From Vibrio porteresiae DSM 19223 (GTDB lineage Bacteria > Pseudomonadota > Gammaproteobacteria > Enterobacterales > Vibrionaceae): a stretch of DNA of 64,000 bases. The stretch lies in the NCBI RefSeq assembly GCF_024347055.1, contig NZ_AP024895.1, positions 1,860,001-1,924,000 on the forward strand. The letters run 5' to 3'. The translations under genes and the position numbers were made by a program. Under the pieces are notes generated by a model. That model did not search any database and was not told where the DNA came from. It saw nothing but the letters and a program-made list of their open reading frames with translations. Of the stretch, positions 1 through 9,100 are shown piece by piece (the first letter of the stretch is position 1; the number at the start of each line of letters is the position of its first letter).

Positions 1-3000
1 CCAGATGTTGCAACCACTGTCGTTTCTGTTGGCCCATAGTTATTGACTAGTTGGTAAGTGGCATCTGCAGCAGGCAGTCGATTAAGACGATCGCCCCCAA
101 CCAATAAATAACGCAGTGTGGGATGGGTTAACTTACGCTGCATAGCCAGTTCAGCAATCGGAGTAGATAAAAAGCCCACTTCAATTGGCGTCGTTTGCCA
201 CCAGTTCAATAACTGTTCTGGATCTTTGGAAACCGCTAATGTAGGCAGATGCAATCGTGCCCCCGCACACAGTGGCGGCCAAATTTCCCAAACACTGGCA
301 TCAAAGCCCACCCCCGCTACGGCTGAAACAGGCGTTTGGCGCGTAATGGCAAAGGCCGGATTATGCCACGCCACCAGATGTAACAGTTGAGAGTGCTCAA
401 CCATCACCCCTTTCGGTTTCCCAGTCGAGCCTGAGGTATAAATCATATAGGCAAGCTGATTCCCTTTAATGGTGTTCACCACAGGTTCACTGCTCGCCAA
501 ACGCCAGTCGGTCTCTTGCATCAGGTTCCAAACCCTATTGGCTTGAGCGTGTAAACAGCTGTCAGGTGACATTGCCGCCAACACGGGAACAAAATCGACA
601 ATACCATCGGTGAGAATCAAGGTCGGTTCGCTGTTTTCGACCATATACGCCAAGCGCTCTAACGGATAGTGCGGATCCATAGGAACGTAAGCACCGCCGG
701 CTTTTAACACTGCCAACATCGCAATAATGCTATAGCGAGTACGATCAAAACAGAGCGCCACACGCTGCTCAGCGCCCACGCCAGCATGAATAAGCTGATG
801 TGCCAATTGATTGGAAGCCTTATCCAACTCGCCATAGCTCATCTCGCCCGACACATCTCGCAGTGCAACATCAGCAGGATACTGCTTGGCATGGCGCGCA
901 AATAAGTTCACCACATTCTCATGAGCAATCTCATGTACCTGCGGGTGCGGATTTCCCTGCGCTAAACGTTGTAGGTACTGTAATTCGCTATCAGGCACCA
1001 CACCAATTTGGTGGATAGGCTTGCTCACAGCTTGCGTCGCCACCAAATTACTCAACACCGTTACCATCATGGCAGCAACCCGTTCACTGCCAACACTGCG
1101 CGCCACTTGGACATCGAGTGAGAAACCGCGTAGCCCGTGATCGTTAATCGACAACACCATCGGATAGTTGGTGCGCTCTTCTGCGTACAGTAGATCGAGC
1201 GATTGCGCTTGAATCTCAGTTTGGCGACTGCCACCATCATAGCGATAGTTGATCAGCGCGGTAAACAGTGGGCTCTGTGGTGCGACACTACTGCACTGCT
1301 GTGCCAGAGCGAGCGACGCATGCTCATAATCCAGCATTTCCGCAAGATGCTGCTGGGTTTCTTGAATCGCCTGCACGACCAACTGATTACTTAAACTCAG
1401 CCGCAGTGGCAAGGTATTGAGGAACATCCCCAACACACGATTGGCTCCATCGCCCGCAGCCATGCGACCAAACAGTACCGTGCCAAACACCACATCATCA
1501 CGTCCCGTTGCCGCACGAATCACCAATGCCCAAGCCAGATGAAATAGCGTCGCAGCACTGACACCATGCTGTTTGGCCACTGCGCGAATTTGCTCAGCCA
1601 GAGCGTCCTCTAACGGCAAATGATATTCAGTGGTATCACTGCCATCGCCTTGAATATCGAGTAATTGAAACGGTGCACACGGTTCATCAATATCCGCAAG
1701 ACGACGAGTGAAATAAGCTCGTTGCGCTTCAAGATCAACCTGTTGGCGACTCTCGTACACAAAATCACGAAACGGCAGCGGTTCCGGTAGTAAATCCTCT
1801 TTGCCCAGCAGATGCGCTTGCACTTCTTCCATCATCAGCTCTAAGGTGGTGTGGTCAAAACAGAGATGGTGCATCATCAAGCAGAGTAACCAACGCTCAT
1901 GCGCCGCATCTTCTGTTGCAGCCAGAGACATCATCGGCGCACGATGGACATTGATACGCGTTATTTCAGGCGCAAAATGCGCTTTAAGCGCCTCAACTTT
2001 GTCTTCCTCAGTCAATTCAAGCTGCTGGACTTGTAATGGCGCTTCACGCCAAACCACTTGGACTGGTTCGGGCAAACCTTGCCACAAAACGCTGGTACGT
2101 AAGATATCGTGTCGATTGATCACCGCTTGCAAAGCGGCGACAAAACGCTGCATGTCTTGTTCTGTAGCAAACGCTTTGATGGCCCGCGTTATATAAGGAT
2201 CGCCCTCTTGCGCGAGCATATGATGGAACAAGATCCCCTCTTGTAACGGCGCTAAAGGATAGATCTCTTGGATATTGCTCACTTCGCCAGGAATCTGCTC
2301 AACAATGGCATCAATATGCGCTTGCTCTAATTCGATCAGTGACAAATCTTGTGGGGTCAATTGCGTCTGACCAAGAGTAATACGATTGTGCGGAACCGGA
2401 GTGCGCGCTGGAGCCTTGGTCGAAGCAGCACCAAGCGCGTAGCTAAGCTCTGCTAAGGTAGGGTGAGCAAACAAGGTTTTGATGGTTAATTCGATACTGC
2501 GCTGGCGTAGCTGCTCAATAAGCTGCACCGCCAGTAATGAGTGTCCGCCCAGTTCAAAGAAATTATCTTGTCGGCCGACTTGCTCCACACCTAACAATTG
2601 CTGCCAAATATCCGCAAGTAACTGCTCTTGTTCATTTTGTGGCGCTTCATAAGCGCGATGAATATAGGCATCCTCACTTGGGTGCGGCAAAGCGCGATAA
2701 TCGACTTTGCCATTCGCCGTTAAAGGCAATTGCTCTAAACAGACAAAAGCACTTGGCACCATATAGATGGGTAAGGTAGCTGCAAGTTGCTCGTGCAGTT
2801 CTTCAATCCTAACGGAGTGATTGAGGTCGCTTTGCGCATTCCGCTTTGCTTGTGTGTAATAGGCCACGATGCGTTGATCGTTTTGCTCTTTGAGGACTTG
2901 GACCGCGGCCATCTCAACCTCAGCGCATTGCTGCAGCGCATGGGCAATCTCACCTAATTCAATACGATAACCGCGTATTTTTACTTGGTTATCATTACGA

Positions 3001-5588
3001 CCTTGATAGATAAGCGTGCCATCGTGTGCCAGCGTCGCCAAATCACCAGTGCGATACATGCGCGAATTCGGTAGCGCTGAAAATGGGTCGACAACAAATC
3101 GCTCTGCCGTCTGTTCTGGTAGATTGAGATAACCACGCGCTACGCCTGCACCACCGATATAAATCTCACCGGTCACGCCCCAAGGCACACGTTGGCGCTG
3201 TTCATCAAGCAGATAAATCTGGGTATTCGCAATCGGTTTGCCAATGTGTAGGGTGTGAGACCCATTCATCGCCCCAGATGTTGCAACCACCGTAGTTTCG
3301 GTTGGACCGTAGTTATTGACCAGGGTGTAATGGGCGTTCTCTGGCACATTACGATTGAGCTTGTCACCACCCACCAAAAGATAACGCAGACGCTTAGGCG
3401 CGATTTGCCCCGCAAACGCCAATTCAGCGATCGGCGTAGGTAAAAAGCTCACTTCAACCTCTTGCGCCTGCCACCAAGCCAATAAACGCTGCGGGTCACG
3501 GGTTATTGCTAAATCTGGCAAACATAATCGTGCGCCAGCCGCTAACGGTGGCCACACTTCCCAAACCGCTGCATCAAATCCCATCCCTGCAACGCTCGAA
3601 GCCACACTGCTCTGGTTGAGTGCAAAAGTGTGGTTGTGCCAATGAATTAGGTTAGTCAAGGTGTGATGTTCAACCATCACCCCTTTGGGTTTACCGGTAG
3701 AACCAGAGGTATAAATCACATACGCCAAATCTTGAGCACCCGATGCTTGATGATCAGGATTACGCTCACTCTCGCTTTTCCACAATGGCGCATCCTCGAT
3801 AAGATGCACCAGTTGTACGGTTTGGTCTAAATCAGCTAAACAATCAGCAGCAAAATCGATAACCCCATCGGTCAACAGCACTTGTGGCTCACTGTCTTGC
3901 AACATGTACTCAATACGCTCTTGCGGATAAGCGGGGTCAATTGGCACATACGCGCCACCGGCTTTAAATACTGCCAGTAATGCACTAATCCAATTCGCAC
4001 CACGGTCGCAGCACACCGCAACTTTACTCTCTGCACCGACACCCAAGCGACGCAAATAATGACCAAGTTGGTTAGCTTTAGCGTTAAGTTGTGCATAAGT
4101 GACATTGTCACTCATAGTACTCACGGCAATCGCGCTAGGCTGCAACGCTGCTTGGCGTTCAAAAAGCGTGTACACAGATTCAAACGCACCAAAGTCGGCT
4201 TGGGTGCAATTGCTGGCTACCCAATGTTGCTCGTCGGCGGCGGTAAGCAAAGGCAATTGACCCACTGGTAAAGAATGCGCTTGCTCAACCACTTGCTGAT
4301 AGAAATTCATCAAGCGCGCAAAATGCGCATCCAGTTCAACATCGCTATACAGAGCACGGTTTGCATCCAGGCACAGTTCTAAGCCCTGCTCTGCGCCGCG
4401 GTCACAAATGTTGATTGCCAGATCATCAATGGGTCCGAGCGCTAAGTTATGGGGCTTAACTGAATGACCCGCAAAGGTCATGGTGTAATCAAACGGCAAA
4501 ATATTAATGTGAGTAAGACATAACGCCTCTTCTGCATTGACCAAACCAAGCTGGGCTGACAACGCTTCCCCGCGATAGCCCTGATGGCGCACCGTGCTCA
4601 TCACCTTGCCTTTGACTTGCTCGACCAACTGCGCCAAGGTGCTTTGCGGCGTCAGTGTGAGGCGCAGTGGCAAGACATTGGACATCATGCTTGGGCATTG
4701 ACGCGCCACCTTATTGCGCCGCCCTGTCATTGGACAACCCAGCACCACCTCTTGTTGACCCGTCATACGCGCAAGATAGAGCGCACTGAGCGTAATCAGT
4801 AGCTGCGGCAGTGGCGTATGCAGTGTGTGAGCAAGTTCCACCAACTGATGTTGCGTCGCGGTTGGCACATAGGCTTGCCGACGGACGATCTCAACACAAG
4901 CCGCTTGACGAGAAGCAAGGCTCAATGGCGCTGGCCGTTGCTCCATTTGCTCCACCCAATAACGTTGATCTTTCTGATACTGTTGGGTCTGTTGGTATTG
5001 CTGCTCAAGCTCCAGCACACTCGCAAGAGGTGTAAATTCACTTGGCGGGATCGCATCACCTTGAGCTAAGGCGGTATAAATTTGTGCCACGCGTGTGGAG
5101 AAAAGCCGCGCGCCAAATCCATCGACAACTAAATGGTGAGCCGAAGAAAAATACCAGTAGCGCTGCGGTGAAAGTTGAATTACGGCAAACGAACAGAGCG
5201 GACCGAAGTGTGGGTCAAAACGGCGCGCGCTTTCTAGCGCGATCCATTCGCGTGCTGCAGCGATAGGATCGGGCGCTTGACTCACATTCACTTTGGGAAC
5301 TAGGCAGCTTCGAGGGGCATACACCTGGCATACTTCGCCCTGTGGTCCTTTTTCAAAATTCACCTGAAAAGCATCGGTTTCCTGATGAGTTTGGACAATG
5401 GCTCGAACTAACAGGTCTGAGTCAATATGGCCATCAATGTCCATATATTCGATCACTTTAAAGACTTTGGCACTGGCTTCATTATTTAATTGCTGAGCAA
5501 ACCAAATGCCTCTTTGAGCGGCGGATAAAGGTAATACAAGGTTCTGCTGTTCACCGGCATAAATTGATGAACGATTCAGATCAATCAT
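1..5588 (-). CDS. NRPS-E, nonribosomal peptide synthetase, C-A-T-C(dual E/C)-A..., 3' end beyond window
   Basis: Multimodular NRPS running off the left edge; about 1862 codons are visible. Approximate order: an N-terminal EntF-like/starter-type C domain (residues 15-455, opening LPLSAAQRGIWFAQQ, active motif HHLVVDGFG), an A domain (about 470-960, core YVIYTSGSTGKPKG), a carrier domain (DNFFELGGHSLLAVQL, about 1010), a second C domain (from about 1105) and a second A domain (from about 1558) cut by the edge. The second C domain has PLQEGILFHHMLAQEGD and HHLCFDHTTLE, the marks of dual epimerization/condensation domains, so residue 1 should be flipped to D. Pocket residues in both A domains read D-A-W-F-L-G-N-V-V, the leucine code. 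The start at 5588 has GAGAG upstream at reasonable spacing. No thioesterase is visible, so the end of this line lies outside. It may be a second assembly line or may cooperate with NRPS-A/B/C. Confidence 0.93.
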   Translation of the reverse strand, partial: MIDLNRSSIYAGEQQNLVLPLSAAQRGIWFAQQLNNEASAKVFKVIEYMDIDGHIDSDLLVRAIVQTHQETDAFQVNFEKGPQGEVCQVYAPRSCLVPKVNVSQAPDPIAAAREWIALESARRFDPHFGPLCSFAVIQLSPQRYWYFSSAHHLVVDGFGARLFSTRVAQIYTALAQGDAIPPSEFTPLASVLELEQQYQQTQQYQKDQRYWVEQMEQRPAPLSLASRQAACVEIVRRQAYVPTATQHQLVELAHTLHTPLPQLLITLSALYLARMTGQQEVVLGCPMTGRRNKVARQCPSMMSNVLPLRLTLTPQSTLAQLVEQVKGKVMSTVRHQGYRGEALSAQLGLVNAEEALCLTHINILPFDYTMTFAGHSVKPHNLALGPIDDLAINICDRGAEQGLELCLDANRALYSDVELDAHFARLMNFYQQVVEQAHSLPVGQLPLLTAADEQHWVASNCTQADFGAFESVYTLFERQAALQPSAIAVSTMSDNVTYAQLNAKANQLGHYLRRLGVGAESKVAVCCDRGANWISALLAVFKAGGAYVPIDPAYPQERIEYMLQDSEPQVLLTDGVIDFAADCLADLDQTVQLVHLIEDAPLWKSESERNPDHQASGAQDLAYVIYTSGSTGKPKGVMVEHHTLTNLIHWHNHTFALNQSSVASSVAGMGFDAAVWEVWPPLAAGARLCLPDLAITRDPQRLLAWWQAQEVEVSFLPTPIAELAFAGQIAPKRLRYLLVGGDKLNRNVPENAHYTLVNNYGPTETTVVATSGAMNGSHTLHIGKPIANTQIYLLDEQRQRVPWGVTGEIYIGGAGVARGYLNLPEQTAERFVVDPFSALPNSRMYRTGDLATLAHDGTLIYQGRNDNQVKIRGYRIELGEIAHALQQCAEVEMAAVQVLKEQNDQRIVAYYTQAKRNAQSDLNHSVRIEELHEQLAATLPIYMVPSAFVCLEQLPLTANGKVDYRALPHPSEDAYIHRAYEAPQNEQEQLLADIWQQLLGVEQVGRQDNFFELGGHSLLAVQLIEQLRQRSIELTIKTLFAHPTLAELSYALGAASTKAPARTPVPHNRITLGQTQLTPQDLSLIELEQAHIDAIVEQIPGEVSNIQEIYPLAPLQEGILFHHMLAQEGDPYITRAIKAFATEQDMQRFVAALQAVINRHDILRTSVLWQGLPEPVQVVWREAPLQVQQLELTEEDKVEALKAHFAPEITRINVHRAPMMSLAATEDAAHERWLLCLMMHHLCFDHTTLELMMEEVQAHLLGKEDLLPEPLPFRDFVYESRQQVDLEAQRAYFTRRLADIDEPCAPFQLLDIQGDGSDTTEYHLPLEDALAEQIRAVAKQHGVSAATLFHLAWALVIRAATGRDDVVFGTVLFGRMAAGDGANRVLGMFLNTLPLRLSLSNQLVVQAIQETQQHLAEMLDYEHASLALAQQCSSVAPQSPLFTALINYRYDGGSRQTEIQAQSLDLLYAEERTNYPMVLSINDHGLRGFSLDVQVARSVGSERVAAMMVTVLSNLVATQAVSKPIHQIGVVPDSELQYLQRLAQGNPHPQVHEIAHENVVNLFARHAKQYPADVALRDVSGEMSYGELDKASNQLAHQLIHAGVGAEQRVALCFDRTRYSIIAMLAVLKAGGAYVPMDPHYPLERLAYMVENSEPTLILTDGIVDFVPVLAAMSPDSCLHAQANRVWNLMQETDWRLASSEPVVNTIKGNQLAYMIYTSGSTGKPKGVMVEHSQLLHLVAWHNPAFAITRQTPVSAVAGVGFDASVWEIWPPLCAGARLHLPTLAVSKDPEQLLNWWQTTPIEVGFLSTPIAELAMQRKLTHPTLRYLLVGGDRLNRLPAADATYQLVNNYGPTETTVVATS

Positions 5589-5674
5589 AGATATAAACTC
5601 TCTATTACACACACGTGACAATAGCCCTCATATATTTAAAGGACCACAATAAGCACAAATTTTAATAAAATAAA

Positions 5675-5716
5675 AAATTAAAAATAAAAGAACCCTATAA
5701 TCGGAATTACAGGGTT
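5675..5716 (-). terminator. intrinsic terminator or leader attenuator before NRPS-E
   Basis: On the minus strand AACCCTGTAAT pairs with ATTATAGGGTT (one G-U pair) around a TCCG loop, followed by CTTTTATTTTTAATTTT. It sits about 440 nt after the NRPS-D stop and about 100 nt before the NRPS-E start. It may end the A-D transcript or act as a leader attenuator for NRPS-E. The plus-strand reading also has a short T-run, so it may be bidirectional. Confidence 0.65.
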
Positions 5717-5784
5717 AATTTTTAAAGACAACACTAGCCATATCAATTCAAAATTTGAATCTAATAATAAACGATCTTTTATAA

Positions 5785-5853
5785 GGAACCCGATGAGAGG
5801 GATCGCCACTCACCACTTAGGTTGCTATCGCCTTGAAGCCAAGCTAGGTGTAA
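5785..5853 (-). other. GC-richer, possibly structured island in the NRPS-D/E gap
   Basis: About 70 bases of much higher G+C than the surrounding gap, with short self-complementary pieces on the minus strand: CTTG-GCTT-CAAG, CCC-TCTCATC-GGG, and a repeated GGCGAT. It lies upstream of the terminator-like hairpin in the direction of NRPS transcription. It matched no riboswitch or tRNA consensus that I know. It could be a small RNA, a leader, or a dispersed intergenic repeat. Confidence 0.3.
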
Positions 5854-6154
5854 CTATATGGTACATAGTACAAGTTAATTGATAGACTACTCCAATTACG
5901 CACCAAATAACACTCAGATAACTCATTATTATTTGGAATATTTACTTTTGGGATGAATATCTCATTACGCTTTAATATCGTATGAAAATGTCATTAGTCT
6001 ATTAATTAACAGTGCGCCATACTTATTATTTACCAAAGTGAACAATAAAACACACCACTTCATAGGAAATATAAAATCACAGTTAAAATGGTATTATTCA
6101 ACCCAATAATTATTGATATTCAATTTTTACTTACTTGATATTTAAAATATATCA

Positions 6155-9100
6155 TTAATGACTATGAATGAGTTCCATTAATTGATGAACATGGCGTTTC
6201 TTTAATAACTGCATATGGTTCACGGCACAATGGGCCACCTCCAATTTCGGCAAATGCTTCAGCCACAGCGTTTGTTCTGAGTCAGGTGTTGCAGAACCAA
6301 ACTGAGCTTGACTCGTTTGAGTCGATAGCAACAGACGTATCGGTGCAACGGGCCACTGCTCAGGCTGATAGCCGGTACGTAAGTTAGCCGCAAATACGCG
6401 CACTATCCCCATAAATTGGTCTAACGTAGTCGCCGCTGGCAGTGCCCCTTTGCTCACCAGTTGGTGATAGACCTTGGCAATACGTTGCGTTGGCTCTAAC
6501 GTCTCTAAGATTTCCCAAGTCATCGGTAGCGTAATGCCATGCATTTCCATCAATCCTGCCAGATAGGCGATAACTTCCAAATCGGAGTATTCACGTTGCA
6601 CTGCTTGTGGTGGTTGCGTATCTGCCATCACCAATTCAGCCAATTCAATCCCCTCCTGTTCCAGCAATTGAGTTAACTCAAGCGCAACCCAACCACCAAA
6701 GGAGTGACCAATAATGTGTACTTTACGTCTCTGGTCTTGATCTTCAACCGATTTGACGCCATGCATCAGCGGCAAAATCGCCTCTAGGTAACAACGGGCT
6801 GCCGCTTGCACTTGAGTGTGCGCAGGCAAGTCGCCCCACAAGCCACGTGGCTGCAAACCAACTATCGTCATGGTGTTGTCCATTTGTTCAACGAGGTCCA
6901 CAAACGCAAACACATTATCACCGCCCCCAGGAATACAAATGGCAATATCGCCATCGGGATTGCCGGTTTGTAACGGAATTAGCGGATCGTAATGCAGTGC
7001 CTCTGTCGTCAAATGCGCAGCTGACAAGTCGCGATTTAGCTTTTTAGCCACTTGTTCAGGGGTAATATAGGCGGACTTTTCACCACTGATCGTCATCGTT
7101 AACTGGGAAGCGCTATAGTAGTTTTCCCAACCTAACGTCGAATCATCGGCTTGTGAAACAAACAGATGCAAGGTTAAAGGTAAGCGATGAATCTGATATT
7201 CATGCTCAATCCAAGCTTGACCGGTTTGTGCATCCAGTAGTGGCACGACAGAAACTGGCGAATGTTCTATCAGACGCAGTTGCTGGGCATGAGTGGTGGC
7301 TGCCCAACAATCAATCAAGCCCAAATAGCTGACTTGTTGATCAATGCCCATTAGCTGCGCGGCCACTTCATAGGCGATAATCCCAGCAGCGCCGCGACCA
7401 ACCAATCGATAAGGACCTTGCGGCTGATACTGGCGAATCGCGTGAACATAATAGTCCGCTAGCTTTTGAATGGTATTAAGCTCAGCGAATACGTTCTCGC
7501 CACACAAAATTCGATACAGAGGGATATCCGCATCAACCGCATCACTCAATTGCGCTACCCAAGCTGCATTTTCTTGCTCATCGCCAAAATAGAACAGCGG
7601 CGTTTGTGTGCCTGTGCTTCGAACCTGTGAAATCAATTGATTAAGGTAATCGGGATGTCGATAACGCTCATGCAACGCAAACAAAGGCTCTGCCAGCTGC
7701 TCGGCGCGCGTTCTCTGTTGGAGAATGTCTTTTTGTAACGGAGTCAGCTCATTGTGGTGCGATAACTCAATAAGCTCATCTTCAACGTCATGGTGAGCAC
7801 CATTGGACTCTATTGCAGCGCCATTCACCTGCGTTGCTAATTGCGCCAAAGTTGGATGAGTAAACAGTGCTTTAATCGCCAGCTCATCGCCTTGCTGGCG
7901 CAGCTGTTCTATCAATTGCACCGCCAGCAGTGAGTGCCCGCCTAATTCAAAGAAGTTGTCTTGACGACCGACCCGCTCTACGCCTAGTAAGTGTTGCCAT
8001 ATCTGTGCTAAGCGCAGCTCAACATCACCTTGTGGCGCTTGATACTCGCGTTGAATAAATGCCCCTTCGGTCGGTTTAGGCAGCGCGCGATAATCCACTT
8101 TTCCGTTCGCGGTCAGTGGCATCTGCGCCAATTCAACGTAGGCGGAAGGCATCATGTAACTAGGTAAGGTGTCAGATAGCTCTTGATGAATCGAATTGGG
8201 TGTCGGTACGACTCCCGTCTCTTGGCTGACTGTGTAATACGCCACAATGCGCTTATCTTGACGATCATTGACTACCGTCACCACCGCCAATTCAACTCCT
8301 TGGCAGGCTTGAACGCCGTGAGCAATTTCGCCCAGTTCAATACGAAAGCCGCGGATTTTCACTTGGCTATCATTGCGACCACGATATTCTAACGTTCCAT
8401 CAGGGCACCACCGTGCCAAATCTCCGGTGCGATACATACGTGCATGAGGTAAATCGGCAAACGGATCGGGTAAGAAGCGACTGGCTGTTTGCTCTGGCAA
8501 ATTGATATAACCGCGCGCAACCCCAGCGCCACCAATATAAATTTCACCGGTGACGCCACAAGGCACGCGTTTTTGCCGCTCATCCAACACATAAATTCGG
8601 CTGTTTGCGATAGGCTTGCCGATATGCAAAATATCCGCATTGGTCATGGAACCTGATGTCGTCACCACAGTAGTTTCAGTCGGGCCATAGTTGTTCACCA
8701 GCTCATAATGAGCCTTGGCTGGCGCATGACGAGTTAACTTATCGCCGCCAACCAGCAAGGTTTTCAACGTGGCTGGCGCGACATCTTGAGCAAAAGCGAG
8801 CTCCGCAATTGGGGTGGGCAAAAAGCTCACTTGAACCGGTTGATTCACCCACCAACTTAATAGCTGCTGCGGATCGCGCGTAACTGCCAGTTTAGGCGCA
8901 CAAAGCTCAGCACCGACACAAAGCGCAGGCCACACCTCCCAAACCGTCGCATCAAAGCCCATGCCGGCGACACTCGATACCACGCTTGCAGAGGTCACCG
9001 CAAATGCTTGATTATGCCAATGAACCAAGTTGGTTAAGGTGCAATGTTCCACCATGACACCTTTGGGTTTACCCGTCGAACCCGAAGTGTAAATAATGTA

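Larger units (their letters stand above)
5589..6154. other. AT-rich intergenic region between NRPS-D and NRPS-E
   Basis: 566 bases without a credible gene. It must hold whatever drives or attenuates NRPS-E. Two features stand out from the AT-rich background: a terminator-like hairpin at 5675-5716 and a GC-richer, possibly folded island at 5785-5853. No convincing Fur or LuxR box was seen here. Confidence 0.6.

Noticed and set aside
5785..5853. Possible tRNA or known riboswitch
   Set aside because: No cloverleaf with a T-arm consensus could be drawn. It does not match the c-di-GMP, TPP, glycine, cobalamin or preQ1 consensus as I know them. Kept only as an unexplained island.
6136..6154. AT-only inverted repeat after the NRPS-D stop
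   Set aside because: TGATAT/ATATCA is too weak and too AT-rich to call a terminator. The stronger structure is at 5675-5716.
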